Source: Picochlorum sp. 'celeri'
Taxonomy: Eukaryota; Chlorophyta; Trebouxiophyceae
Direction of reading: 5' to 3'
Assembly: GCA_010909725.1 (NCBI GenBank)
Contig: JAACMV010000003.1
Coordinates: forward strand, 1,178,001 to 1,242,000
DNA length: 64,000 nucleotides
Under the pieces are notes generated by a model. It searched no databases. It was given only the letters and a program-made list of their open reading frames with translations, and was not told the DNA's origin. The translations under genes and the position numbers were made by a program. Shown here in pieces: positions 19,215 through 29,670 of this stretch; position 1 is the first letter of the stretch; the number at the start of each line of letters is the position of its first letter.

Positions 19215-22178
19215 TTAAGAAGGAACATATTCAAATGGCTCAGGTGGAGGGGGTTCATCACCCTCATTCTTCTTTTCCTCTTTGGCCTTCTTCTCCTCGA
19301 ATACATACTCCACTGGCTCCTCCATCTTACTATTCTTGAGAACCACAAAACCAGACTTCTGACGGTTACCTCTGATGGGGTACCACCTTTCATTCTTCAG
19401 GAATTGCATGAAATGTCGTTGTGCTGGGACCACTCTTGCTGGGTTCTTCAGCATGAAATACTGGGAAACCCCTCCCTCCTGTGTATGACTGCTTTCGTCT
19501 ATTTTCTGCACTCCGCCCTCTTCCTTGGTGCTATCGTCAACTTCCATCTCTTCGCCTGCATTTCCTGCGTCGTCGCCCTTTCCTTCCTCTTTTTCCTGCT
19601 TCTCCTCATCTGCTGCCTTTTCAGCCTTTTTCCTTGATGTCGACAACACTGCTTTTGGAACCTTTTCCTTGGATTTTTTACCTTCTACTGCAACTGGTGC
19701 TGGCAGTGCAAAATTCTGTGGAGAGGTGTTGCATTTCAATGTGAAGTCCACTGGTGGAGCTAATGTTTCATCCACACCAATCAGGAATGTAGGCTTCAAG
19801 GCCAGGGCAATGGTGTGTGACAGAGGGTACCAGTACCAGTACTGTGTGAATAGCGCTAAACCTAGCACAGACGATCTTCTCAAGCCTCCAACATCAGTGT
19901 GAAGAGATAAGGTTGAGTTTCTTCCGGCAGCATCCAAGATGCCATTTGCCATGATGGCACCCATGCGGGTCATGAGATCTACGCCCCTCGTGGACATGGC
20001 CTTGTTCAGACGGCCACGGAACTCGCTCTGCTCCCCCTGTTCAATTTTCACCATCGCAGTTGCTATTAAAGCTCCTTGCATCACAAAGTCCACGGGATCA
20101 TTCCAGAGCGATTCCAACAATTTAGAGGCCTCTTTCAGACCAGAGCCCGCCCCAGAAATGCCGACTGCCAGACAGGTTCCATATCTCACGTGAGGATTGT
20201 AGCTTTCGCTCAAAAGAGACACAGCTCGGACACATAGCCCGGGATTTCCCGCCATTACGAATCCTATACAAAGAACTGCAGCACGCCTAACATCGTTACT
20301 GACATCACTGACTGCAAAGTGAAGAAGTCTCTGAGTTGCAGAGTTATCACAAGTTCCACAATAGGCAAGGCCGATGGCAAACATTCCTCCATATCGCAAT
20401 ATAGCGTCCTGATCGAGAGTCATGGCCTCAATCATTGTATCGGCTTTCTCTTCTCTGCCATACTGAATTGCTGCCAGGCCAATGGCCAGGCCTCGAATAA
20501 TCTTCTCATGCTGTGTATCATGGGCATACGCCAACATTTCCTCTGACAAATCAGATCCACTTCCAGTAAACAACAGACCCATTGCCAGGCCTGCAGCTTC
20601 ACCGGCTACCGCGTTGTCGTTATACAGGATATTTTTGATTTCCTCAAATGTTGCAGAGTCCTCGCTGCCAATACCAGATATGCCGAGACCCAGGCATGCT
20701 CCATGCTGAATCACTTCGCTCTGGGAATTTTTCAAAGAATCTAAGATATAGTCTTTAATTCCTTCTCCATTGTTCGAGTGAATCAACCCCAGGGCATACA
20801 ATGATCCACCTTCAGAATATGGAGAAGCTGCTGCCCCTGAGGAGGGCAAGTACGGTTTGAGGTATTCCCTGCTGTTCTTCACATTTCCCTTGTGGATAAC
20901 ACCCAATCCAGCAGTGACACTAAACTTTGACCAATTGGTTGCCTTTGCCAACCAGTCTAAATTCTCCCTCAGGAAAGCATCATTGGTTGTGCCTGCATTC
21001 ATCATGGCATTTGCAAACACAGTTGCTCCGTGACACACACTATTCCTTGGCTCCACAGTAGCTTTGATATTCTTCAGGATTTGAGAATCTGTGGCATTGT
21101 TTCTTGCCAGAAATTGACGTTCTAACTCCATAGGAATTTGACCAGATAGAATTCTATCCAGCCTTGTGGCCACGAGGTCATGTGGGTGATGCTCATCCTC
21201 TGTACTTGTTCCAGGAGCGTCCTCCATCAGACCAGTAGTCTCAGTCGCTTCTTTCTCCTTATCCTCTATATTCAATTTCTTCTCGATATTCTTGATAATA
21301 TTGAATTCTTTCGAAATAACATTTCTCAGAGACACAGTAAACGATTGGTTCTCGGCCTCATACACATCAAACCCAATCTGATACGCCATCAGCTCTTGAT
21401 TTTTCGTTCCCTTGATCAATCCAACAAGAATATCACCAGCATGCTCAGGCTTGTCCAAAATGATGAGACACTTGATAACCGAGCTCACATCCTTGATCTC
21501 CATCTTCTCATGCATTCTCACCAACAGATGCAGGATGTCGTCCCTGTACTGCTTGGAACTAACAGATTCCTGAGCCGCACGAAGCGTGTACTGCACCAAG
21601 TGTGGAGCCCTTGACCCAGACAAAGAAATAACCTCCTCCAACATGTCCAACCTGTGCGACTCCACGGCCAAACCCACTGCCTGCTCCAACTGCCCATCCT
21701 CCACACATTGCTTGAACAGCCTCTCCACTATAGCCAACAACCTAGAATCGATTCCATCATCAGCCAGCTTTCCTTCTTTGGCCGCAACCTTCCTCTGGCT
21801 TGTGTATGTATCCACACAACAAGCCAGCATTGTCTTGCTGTAGTCACTGCCTCCACTCACATCAACCAGACTCCCAGCCCCAAGTGCATACATCAGAGCG
21901 TCATCTAAGTCGTCAAGATGATAAAAAACCTTCGATGCCACCAAAGCAGCGAGCTCCCTATGACTAAATTCCTCGTCTTCAAACAGTGCCTCGATCAGGG
22001 AGATGGAACCACTCAATTGAAACCAGAACTCGTCCACATTCGCATTCATCTGCTCCAAAGCGAATATTTTAAGTGAATCTTCATCTTCCTCCAACAAGGC
22101 CAACACACTGGAGGCTCCACTGTGTCCAATACCTATCGTCGTTGACATTCCAACGGCAACTCCACCACTGGAACCCAT
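19215..22178 (-). CDS. RPN2: 26S proteasome regulatory subunit RPN2 (PSMD1)
   Basis: The 987-residue intronless frame starts with the ATG at 22178; an upstream in-frame TTG is not used. It aligns along its length with RPN2: an N-terminal helical rod (LALLEEDEDSLKIFALEQMN), then about ten PC repeats with the typical G-A-LGLGI pattern (for example QHGACLGLGISGIGSEDS and RYGTCLAVGISGAGSG), an acidic Lys-rich insertion (EEKQEKEEGKGDD), and the C-terminal segment YFMLKNPARVVPAQ and RYHP-like region. RPN2 is a scaffold of the proteasome base and holds RPN13. It lies back to back with the PsbP-like gene, 367 bp between start codons. Confidence 0.96.
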   Translation of the reverse strand: MGSSGGVAVGMSTTIGIGHSGASSVLALLEEDEDSLKIFALEQMNANVDEFWFQLSGSISLIEALFEDEEFSHRELAALVASKVFYHLDDLDDALMYALGAGSLVDVSGGSDYSKTMLACCVDTYTSQRKVAAKEGKLADDGIDSRLLAIVERLFKQCVEDGQLEQAVGLAVESHRLDMLEEVISLSGSRAPHLVQYTLRAAQESVSSKQYRDDILHLLVRMHEKMEIKDVSSVIKCLIILDKPEHAGDILVGLIKGTKNQELMAYQIGFDVYEAENQSFTVSLRNVISKEFNIIKNIEKKLNIEDKEKEATETTGLMEDAPGTSTEDEHHPHDLVATRLDRILSGQIPMELERQFLARNNATDSQILKNIKATVEPRNSVCHGATVFANAMMNAGTTNDAFLRENLDWLAKATNWSKFSVTAGLGVIHKGNVKNSREYLKPYLPSSGAAASPYSEGGSLYALGLIHSNNGEGIKDYILDSLKNSQSEVIQHGACLGLGISGIGSEDSATFEEIKNILYNDNAVAGEAAGLAMGLLFTGSGSDLSEEMLAYAHDTQHEKIIRGLAIGLAAIQYGREEKADTMIEAMTLDQDAILRYGGMFAIGLAYCGTCDNSATQRLLHFAVSDVSNDVRRAAVLCIGFVMAGNPGLCVRAVSLLSESYNPHVRYGTCLAVGISGAGSGLKEASKLLESLWNDPVDFVMQGALIATAMVKIEQGEQSEFRGRLNKAMSTRGVDLMTRMGAIMANGILDAAGRNSTLSLHTDVGGLRRSSVLGLALFTQYWYWYPLSHTIALALKPTFLIGVDETLAPPVDFTLKCNTSPQNFALPAPVAVEGKKSKEKVPKAVLSTSRKKAEKAADEEKQEKEEGKGDDAGNAGEEMEVDDSTKEEGGVQKIDESSHTQEGGVSQYFMLKNPARVVPAQRHFMQFLKNERWYPIRGNRQKSGFVVLKNSKMEEPVEYVFEEKKAKEEKKNEGDEPPPPEPFEYVPS

Positions 22179-22545
22179 ATCCACTATTATTGTCACTCTA
22201 GAATGTATCAACTACTATATATTAACAGGATATTACGATATGAATTGACTCTGACCGGAATATCTGTTCTTCTCGTGCCTGAACTGCGGATCAATCAACC
22301 AATCAATCAAAACAGTCCAGTCCCACGGGTGGTGATGTATTTCTAATCTCCACGCCCACTTCCTTCGTGTAAAACCTAATAGAGTGATTTTTTTCCAACC
22401 TACACGAGGGCCGGCCAAGGTACATGGGATTCCATACGAATCTCCGTCAATAGAACATATAAAATATTGATGTTTCACCCTATTGATCCCATCATGGCGA
22501 TGCGTGCCACGTGCAGATGTATCATTGTATGTTCGGAGAATACGG

Positions 22546-23298
22546 ATGGGCTGTGCATCGGTGCCTTTGGGTGATGTTGGGTACGGTGTTCCTAGGCTCG
22601 CGAGGGAACGGAGGAGAATAGGAGAAGGATCTCTTCGGCACACGGCATATCCACTCGGATCAGTGCGACGGAATCCGATATCATGTTACTGTCGATGTGA
22701 CTCGGGTGGCCTGCCTGTCCTTGATAGTAGGCGACGAGTGGTTGTGGGTTTGTTTGGGGTGGTTCCGTTGTGGGTGTGGTCCCCAACTGGTCGTAGCATG
22801 GCACAGAGCGATGGAGGTCTAGATACGTACAGATCGGATGCATACCGAATGAAGTATCCCGAGTCATGGGAGGTGACGGGGAAGGCTGGGGCGGATGTGC
22901 TGTTCAAGGATCCGGCAAGGAGGGGTGTAAACATTGGAGTGACCATCCTTCCTGTGAGGATTGACTCTGTGGCAGAGTACGGCGACTTGCAAAATGTCTC
23001 TGAGAAGATACTGCAAGCGGAAAGGGCCAAGGATGGGAGTTTGAGCGCGGAGATGATGAACAAGGACTCAGTGGTCTTGCCTGGGAGTGGGGTCCAGGCA
23101 TATGATTACGAGTACGAGGTTGGGACGACGCGGGGAACGAAAAGAATATTGTCCCGAGTATGCATACGGGATAAAACTTTGTACGTGGTGAATGGGACGC
23201 TGTCCTGCGGCAAGGTGGATGCATGTCAATTTGATGAAGATGACAACCGGATTCTCCAGCTCATGAGACAGTCTGTCGAATCTTTCAATGTTCTTTAA
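22546..23298 (+). CDS. PsbP-domain protein, thylakoid lumen
   Basis: From the ATG at 22546 the protein is 250 residues. A long N-terminus ends in a twin-arginine-like lumenal signal (SRRRVVVGLFGVVPLWVW) and the AQSDGG cleavage region. The PsbP fold follows (DAYRMKYPESWEVTGKAGAD, FKDP, NIGVTILPV, and the C-terminal YVVNGTLSCGKVD). PsbP-like and PPD proteins assist photosystem II or NDH assembly and stability; which group this belongs to is not clear. The true start may lie upstream: the ATG at 22494 is in another frame, and I could not place an intron that joins it. Confidence 0.85.
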   Translation: MGCASVPLGDVGYGVPRLARERRRIGEGSLRHTAYPLGSVRRNPISCYCRCDSGGLPVLDSRRRVVVGLFGVVPLWVWSPTGRSMAQSDGGLDTYRSDAYRMKYPESWEVTGKAGADVLFKDPARRGVNIGVTILPVRIDSVAEYGDLQNVSEKILQAERAKDGSLSAEMMNKDSVVLPGSGVQAYDYEYEVGTTRGTKRILSRVCIRDKTLYVVNGTLSCGKVDACQFDEDDNRILQLMRQSVESFNVL

Positions 23299-23384
23299 AG
23301 GTTGCGATGGGCAGTACCTTCATCAAAATCGATCGCACCAGCGTGCTTTTATTTAAGAGAGAATCCTCATCAATACGTGTTCAT

Positions 23385-24329
23385 TCATTTTAAACTAAAG
23401 TCTACAAAACTATGTGAGTGTGTGTTCTGGGCACAGGTGATACAGTAGTGCTGAAGCAGCAGCTTCCACTCTTCTTCCTCGTCCAACATTTCTATTCTAT
23501 TGATCCTTTGGATCTCTTCACGAGGTATGCCGCGATTGAACAAGGATAACATGTCCTCACACATCACATGCTGCCATCCACAGCATTTCATTCTCTGCTT
23601 TTGCTCCTCCAACGAGGACACGATACCCTTGAGCGGGCATCCACGAGCTGACAAATTTATCATCATTTGTTTTCCAAACGCATCATTTGGATTCACCTGC
23701 TCGTATACAATGCAGAGAGACTCTGGGAAAGAGTGTGATACCTGGCGCAACAATGCATTCGAAAATGACAGTTCCATGTACACAAGGACACATTCAGCCA
23801 AAAACAAGGTCGGAGCATCCTCTCGTATCCCACATGTATCCTTCAAAATTCTCATAAAGTCCTCCCCGCGTCTCACATCCGCACCCACCAAGCAGTACAA
23901 ATCCTCCTTGTCTATCAGCTGATTGTCCTCCAGGATCTTTCTCTTCGCAGCTACCACGTCTTCAAAATCACACTCGATATATTTTGAAACCCTGTCTTGC
24001 AGCACGCCCTGTTGCCTCAGCTGAAAATACAATGTATCAAACCCGCACCCCAACACGACCACCTGCACTTTGGCCGAACCTTTGGAATTGCGTTCCAGAT
24101 AGTCCAGAATCAGAGACTTTATAATGATATGGCGAGCGAAATACCCTCTATTTATGATTGGGGGAAACGATCGAGCCCGCATGGCATCAGAAGGCTTGAC
24201 AAATAGATGGACAAAAGGATCTGAGAAATACCCCCTCTCCACACAGGCTCTGCACAGCACCCTCTTTGTCGGTGATACACTACATCAAACACAGCCTCGC
24301 TGCACCAAGCACACTTACAGTTTACTCAT
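23385..24329 (-). CDS. LCMT1: Leucine carboxyl methyltransferase 1 (PP2A methylation), 2 exons
   Basis: A first exon of eleven bases (24329-24319, M-S-K-L) joins, across a 39-bp GTAAGT-TAG intron, to 24279-23385, for about 301 residues. Features are the N-terminal CVERGYFSDPFVHLFVK and the family SAM-binding motif VVLGCGFDTLYFQL, followed by the YIECDFEDVV and FLAECVLVYME segments. LCMT1/PPM1 methylates the C-terminal leucine of the PP2A catalytic subunit and so controls holoenzyme assembly. Length fits the family (about 300-340). The tiny exon and very short intron are inferred from the lack of an in-frame ATG and the good splice signals. Confidence 0.88.
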
Positions 24330-24643
24330 TTGAGCGTCTCCATTTGTCTTTTTGACCCCAGCATCGTAATCCATAACAAAACCGTGCCACGTTGTCTGTC
24401 GGCAAACGCAAAGGTGTTGCGCTGCTGGGCACACTCACTGGATAGTAATGGAAACACTATACTATTACTATGATCAAATTATAATGATACAATATGTCAT
24501 CACAGCCTCCTGGACTGTCCAAACATACCCAAATTTTGAATACATTTCTAGATCTCTAGAGATCTCTCAGATCTAGATGTCGGCTTGGAGAGACCATCAT
24601 GACAAAAAGGACCCATGCGTATGTTCCACATACAGACCTAGTC
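24330..24643. promoter_or_regulatory. LCMT1 upstream region with palindromic AGATCT cluster
   Basis: This 314-bp spacer lies between the LCMT1 start and the bL28m stop. It holds a perfect 16-bp palindrome AGATCTCTAGAGATCT at 24550-24565 with a further AGATCT 4 bp on. No gene is visible. The role is unknown. Confidence 0.4.
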
Positions 24644-25075
24644 TCACACACGCTGCTCCTGATCCGCACTGCTACGGAGTTTCCTCAGCAGCTCCATCTT
24701 CAGCTGCAAGCCCTTCTCAGAGTCCAAATCCTTCTCCTTGGTATACAGAATGTAATTGTCTAGCCCTCCTGCCTTGTCTATACTCCTTAATGCAGACGGC
24801 GTCACTTTAAATCGCACTTTTCTATCAAGTATCTCGCTATACAAGGAGGCATTCTGAGCATTGGGTTTCCACACCCTCCTGGTTCTGCAGGACGAACAAA
24901 ATAAACACGTCCTAAATCGCTCATAATCACTATGTAAGACTCATAAGTACCTGTTGCCTCCATCTTTGCTCACGTTATTACCAGACAGGACCCGTTTGCC
25001 TGCGAATAGTCCCCTTTTCGTCCTCTTTGATATATGACGAACAAAGAGGATCACTCCTCCGGGCAGTGAGAGCAT
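24644..25075 (-). CDS. MRPL28: Mitochondrial ribosomal protein bL28m, 2 exons
   Basis: Exons 25075-24951 and 24884-24644 (intron 66 bp) give 121 residues. The N-terminal half has the bL28 core KRTKRGLFAGKRVLSGNNVS, and the splice creates RTRRVWKPNAQNASLYSEIL, the most conserved block. The WKPN form and the C-terminal extension resemble mitochondrial rather than plastid bL28. It is a structural protein of the mitoribosome large subunit. The first 15 residues are hydrophobic and may act in targeting. It is divergent from the small membrane protein at 25293. Confidence 0.9.
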
Positions 25076-25292
25076 GATAGATGTGAAATAAGTTTATATA
25101 TAATTGCACATCTGATGACGAATCATCGACTCCATACTTGAGGAGGACCGAACTCACGGTTCGAGTTGCTTAATTGAAACTATTAAAAACGTCTTTTTTT
25201 TTCACGTGCATTGAAGATGCTCTTCCAATGTCGAAACCGATGACGGAATTTTACACCATTTTACACCATTTAAACTGGCATGGAATGATATA

Positions 25293-25668
25293 ATGGGTCT
25301 TTTATCGCATGCTCTCGTTCAGGTGGTGGTTGCTTCGGTTCTGTTGGGAGCGTTGAAACGAGCTGGAATTGTCAGGTAGACAGAATGCGCATGTAACATT
25401 TGTATTTACGTATTTGATACTGACCAGTATCCATGCATCTGTGGCGCAGGATTGATGCCAATGCCATTCAAGACGAAAGAGTCAGAAAGGCTTTCACCCA
25501 AGCGGTAGGTTGATTCATATCAGTATCCTCCCTATATATAGAGAGAGCGTCATATACGACGGTCCACAAATATCACGTGTGAGCCCATCTTTTCTGTAGG
25601 TGGATCTAGGAGAGTCGATTGCTGAGAAGGGCTGTGTCATTGCAGATTCTCTCAAGAAGGCTCAATGA
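25293..25668 (+). CDS. 68-residue single-pass membrane protein, 3 exons
   Basis: Three exons (25293-25375, 25450-25504, 25600-25668) with clean GT-AG introns of 74 and 95 bp join in phase to a 68-residue protein. The N-terminus is a hydrophobic helix (SHALVQVVVASVLLGALKRA), followed by a charged soluble tail containing DERVRKAFTQAVDLGESIAE. I do not recognise the family. Such small tail-exposed proteins are common in organelle membranes. The gene is supported by three matching frames and correct splice signals, not by similarity. It is too short and too split to appear as a single open frame. Confidence 0.7.
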
Positions 25669-25711
25669 TCATCATCATTTCTGTCTGCAAATGATTCGTC
25701 CCACATCCACA

Positions 25712-26171
25712 TCATCCTCTGCAGAGTTTTAATTTCTTGAAAAAGGGTGATATGACAGATTTCCTTTGGGGGGCGGATGCTAGTGCAGTGGGCATGTTTT
25801 CTGGTTGTTCAATCCATAACTTGTGTGGGATTCCTGCCTCTTGTAATTTTGACGCAATCTGTAGTAACTGCGCCTCATCAGGCGCCTCTAGCACAACCTA
25901 TATAGACATCACGCGCGATGCTATGATTTTCATGATGCAATCAATCACACATCCAAGCAACAGTCCACCATACCTTTCTCATATGATCCAAGTTCCCAGA
26001 TGAGCAGTATTCTGCAGTCTCTGCAGCCTCTTTGCTCACCCACAAAGCAGCTGTTGCGGCATGGCACCCTTGCGCAACGATGCTCCCAAGGGGCCAGTTG
26101 TGCTCCTTCCACAGGTCCCTTCGAAGAGCAACATATTGTAAAAGTGGGTCTTCGTCCTGCTGTGCGCTCAT
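25712..26171 (-). CDS. PTRHD1: PTRHD1-type peptidyl-tRNA hydrolase domain protein, 2 exons
   Basis: Exons 26171-25974 and 25897-25712 (intron 76 bp) give 127 residues, close to the family length. The PTH2 fold is recognisable: LLQYVALRRDL, GSIVAQGCHAATAAL, MRKVVLEAPDEAQL across the splice, and HKLWIEQPENMPTALAS. Archaeal/eukaryotic PTH2 proteins release peptides from peptidyl-tRNA; PTRHD1 members may bind tRNA with other roles. An upstream in-frame ATG at 26291 would add 40 residues that could be a presequence. Confidence 0.9.
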
Positions 26172-26377
26172 TACCACTCCTTTCGAGGTATGGTATCTCG
26201 TTTGATTAATTGTATTATATCCCCGGTGTATTATGACGTGTTTCCAAGCGAATCGCGTGCCCTGTGGGTGGATGCCTTGGAAACAATGCATCGGACACAG
26301 CAGCTCTATGCATATAATAATGCTTTATATTTAGAATATACTGTATACAGAATGAAAATAGGATTGTATGATGACCA

Positions 26378-27398
26378 TCATCGAGCAACCAGGCCTGCAT
26401 CCTTGTCCCACTGCTCTGCAGACTTGACCTGGTCGATAATCTGCTTCTCTGGACTCACAATGCCATCGATAATACCGTACGCCAGCGCATCCTTTGGCTG
26501 CATATACAATGGCCTCTGCATATCCTTCTCCAACTTTTCAGTATCATGACCAGTCGTCCTGGACATGATCTCCAACAAATTCTGCTTCTGTGCCAAGACT
26601 TCCCTCCACTTGATCTCCACCTCGATAGCCTGGCGCTGACCAGTGGGAGGCACGCGAGGCTGATGCATCATTGCCGTCGCGTGCTCCAGCATAAATCTCT
26701 TGCCCTTCTCTCCTGCCGACAACAGCATGCACGCCTGCCCAATGGCCACGCCCACCCCAACTGTGTGAATCTCATTCTTCACAAACGACATGGCGTCATA
26801 TATCGCGGTACCTTCTGTCTCGAATCCCACAGTTTCTCCATCAGCACGGGTTGTACCAGTCGAGTTGATGTACAGATATATTGGCTTGGACCTATCCTTG
26901 TGCTGCAGATACAAGAGCTCTGCTATAATGAGCTCTGTCACAGCCGGGACCAACTGCAAGGCGGATTCATGTGATATCGTTACTATACCCATTCGATGAA
27001 AATTGATGACAAACTATAGTAATAGTAGTAGGCGCACGCACCGGCATTCCCAAGTACACAATCCTGCTGTCCAACAACAGTGAGGGCAAGTCTGGAGGTG
27101 GAGTCTGCGGTTTGTGCCCATCGTATGAAGCAGCAGCAGCCTCCCCTGGTGCCCCTGTCCCTGAATTTTGAATATTCATATTCGTCTGGCCACTGGGTGG
27201 TAACCATAACGAGCGGTCGTGCACCAGAGAAGGACCCGTGTACCTGCTCTGTCCACTCGAGTCGTGGACAGCTGCTCTAGGAATCACTGCTCTTCTCCTT
27301 CTCCCCTCACATGTCACAGCATTTCTATTCTTCCTATAACTATCATTGCTACTACTAGATTGAATTCTCCCACTGCGTGAGAGACTCATGGCAGACAT
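26378..27398 (-). CDS. Plastid ClpR subunit (inactive ClpP homologue, ClpR2/R4-like), 2 exons
   Basis: Exons 27398-27042 and 26953-26378 (intron 88 bp) give 310 residues. The N-terminal 75 residues are rich in Ser and Arg, as in a plastid transit peptide. The splice rebuilds RIVYLGMPLVPAVTELIIAE, and PIYLYINSTGTT matches plastid ClpR subunits. The catalytic region reads VGVAIGQACMLLSAG, so the active-site Ser is missing although MMHQP keeps the His. ClpR subunits are structural parts of the stromal Clp protease core ring. The ATG at 27398 is the first in the exon. Confidence 0.9.
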
Positions 27399-27742
27399 TG
27401 TCGTCTCCTCTACTCGCGTATCGTACACTCTGATGAAATCCCCGAATATATTTAATTGATTTACTAAATCAATATCTTTTTCTCAGAATGGACAAGGCCA
27501 GTAATATCGCCATCGTCGGCAGGTCAGCCGAGATCTTCATAAACTCATGGAGATCTAGATCTTTAAAGATCTTTGCCTGTCCAAGGTGAAGGCTCCGTCT
27601 CATGTCACATTGCGGTCATATTCTTTTCCAAAATAGGTGCTCATTCAGTGGCTGGGAACAAGGACGTGTGGTGGGAATGCATGTAGAGGTGGTGTGAGTT
27701 AGAAGAGGGTCAATCTTCTTTTCAAACTCGTGCTCTAGGACC
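27399..27742. promoter_or_regulatory. Divergent promoter with AGATCT palindromes
   Basis: This 344-bp region lies between the ClpR and TFIIE-beta start codons. At 27551-27572 it has tandem AGATCT AGATCT followed by TTAA and AGATCT; the last part is a perfect 16-bp palindrome (AGATCTTTAAAGATCT). No other feature is seen. Confidence 0.4.
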
Positions 27743-28645
27743 ATGGGGCCTCCTAAGCAGAGTGGAAGCAACATTCAGAATGTTCTAAATAAGTTTAGAA
27801 CTGATTTGAGTAGGAATGCCAAGGTTCTCGCGGATGGAGCCAAGGCACGGGAGGAGAAGATTCGGCAGAAGAGCTCTGCGTCACGTCGTCCGACCACGCA
27901 GAAGAGCAGGAAGGGAAAGTCTTCGTCAAAAGGTCAAACAAATGCTTCCTCTGGTGGTAAAGGAGAGCAGGCGTGGATGAATGACGCCAAAGGCCCGGAG
28001 GAGCTTCCTCTTGGGTTGAGGCAGAAGCAGGTGATTGACCACATCAAGGACAGGGAAGCGCCTGTCTCGATCGAAGAAATTTTGAATGCAACTGGAAGGA
28101 ACATAGAGATAGAGGCAGATTTGAAGAGGGCATTAGAGGCGCATCCGAAGGTTGCGATCGATGGGGCGACTGGAATGTATACGTATGTGCCTGATGCGCA
28201 CGTAAAGAACAAACAGCAGCTGCTGGACTATATCAGGGCGTCCGGGGCGCCTGTTCCTGTGCCAGAGATTTTAGACTCGTACAAACAGGTTACCGAAGAT
28301 ATTATTTCTTTAAAAAAATCGAAGGATATTATCGGGCTGTACAGCTACCATCCCGACTTGAACTGTGAGGTGTTGTACGCCTTGGACCCTGCTCTGGCTG
28401 GCCTCGAAGCTGATGGTGATGTTTCCGCTCTTTGGGCCAACTTCCCCCTTCCCGACACGGATGAGGGCATGGACGAAGCATTGAAGAAGGCAGGTATTGC
28501 ACCGGCACCAAGGAAGGAGAAACCAAAGCGGATTGTGTCCGAGAAGAAGAAGAAGAAGAGGAAGCAGACCAAGCTTCGGGCTGTGACCAACATGCATTTG
28601 ATGCACTTGCTCGAGGGAGAAGGGCCCACCATGATTGACGGGTAG
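27743..28645 (+). CDS. TFIIEB: Transcription factor IIE beta subunit
   Basis: The 300-residue intronless protein starts with the ATG at 27743. A basic, Ser-rich N-terminus (to about residue 85) precedes two winged-helix modules (LGLRQKQVIDHIKDREAPVS with GMYTYVPDAHVKNKQQLLDY; and APVPVPEILDSYKQVTEDI with GLYSYHPD). The C-terminus is strongly basic (EKKKKKRKQTK) and ends in a helix. This is the arrangement of TFIIE beta (GTF2E2/TFA2), which recruits and stimulates TFIIH at RNA polymerase II promoters. The stop is 69 bp from that of convergent RPS23. Confidence 0.9.
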   Translation: MGPPKQSGSNIQNVLNKFRTDLSRNAKVLADGAKAREEKIRQKSSASRRPTTQKSRKGKSSSKGQTNASSGGKGEQAWMNDAKGPEELPLGLRQKQVIDHIKDREAPVSIEEILNATGRNIEIEADLKRALEAHPKVAIDGATGMYTYVPDAHVKNKQQLLDYIRASGAPVPVPEILDSYKQVTEDIISLKKSKDIIGLYSYHPDLNCEVLYALDPALAGLEADGDVSALWANFPLPDTDEGMDEALKKAGIAPAPRKEKPKRIVSEKKKKKRKQTKLRAVTNMHLMHLLEGEGPTMIDG

Positions 28646-28714
28646 AACCCGATCCTTATTTATTACGTACTTACTATCTGTTTTACAAATATATATATAT
28701 AGTGAAGACAGAAA

Positions 28715-29345
28715 TCAATTTCTTGGCTTCTCCTTCTTTCCTCTGAAGAGGGCAATGAGGGACACACCAGACACCTTGACAACCTTGAAACGCACTCCTG
28801 GAATATCTCCGACAGCGTGTCCACGACGACCGAAACCAGCAATCAACACTTCATCGTTCTCTTCGATAAAGTTCAAGCATCCATCATTGGGGACGAATGC
28901 AGCAATCTTCTTTCCGTTCTTGATCAACTGCACACGAGCACACTTACGAATAGCAGAGTTTGGCTGCTTGGCCTCAATGCCGATCTTCTCCACTACGATT
29001 CCCTTGGCGTGGGAAGCTCCAGCGAATGGCTTCTTATATTCACTACCCAAGTTAGACTTTTTGTAATCCTTATCGGCCCATCGCTCTTCACGACGGTGCA
29101 AGCGAAGCTTGCGCCCAGCTCCCATACCACGTGTCTTACCTGCAGATACAGAAGGACAAGATTATTATCGATATTCATCAGACAATGCAATGCTACTCGG
29201 CCATCCACCCCTCGTCTTCCCACCGTCGGCGAAGATGCCACGGTCAGAGTGCCACGCCCTCCATCTCTTCCATGGAAACGAGTCCCAGGAACATCTATGC
29301 AGAATATTTTAAACGAGTGCACTGTCCAACCATCCTATCACCCAT
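28715..29345 (-). CDS. RPS23: Cytosolic 40S ribosomal protein uS12 (RPS23)
   Basis: The main exon (29139-28715) codes from [18 protein letters not shown] to the KKEKPRN end and has the invariant loop [20 protein letters not shown] with [20 protein letters not shown]; it is cytosolic RPS23, at the decoding centre. The acceptor CTGCAG at 29140 needs a first exon ending in ATG-G. The best candidate is ATGG at 29345-29342 followed by GTGATA, an intron of about 202 bp, longer than others here. The main exon is certain; the four-base first exon is tentative. Confidence 0.9.
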
Positions 29346-29670
29346 GTGTTTGGAGAAGAATGTCTGCTATCGTGGCCAAAGACACAAGACGGCGGCAGTC
29401 GAGTGACAATTCCTGATACAGACGCCACCACACAACGTACCCATGGTTGTTTTTTATCTATAAGTTATCTGGTAGTAGTATCAAAATATTTTATATGAGC
29501 AGGACGGGCACTTGGCGATACAAACATGCCCAAGTTCCACTGTTAGCGAGCACGTCAAGTGATACGGTCCAGGATTGCCTTTGATGGTAGAACTAGTTGC
29601 GCAGGTGCCATCGAGGTGTATGTGCCAAGCAGAGCCATCATAGTGCCCAGTCGGGCTGGTCATCTACCAT
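29346..29670. other. Intergenic spacer
   Basis: About 325 bp between the proposed RPS23 first exon and the PRORP start codon. It should serve as promoter for both divergent genes. No further element is recognised. Confidence 0.45.

Noticed and set aside
22494..22570. Alternative ATG start for the PsbP-like protein at 22494
   Set aside because: It is in another frame and no intron with correct phase could join it to the main frame.
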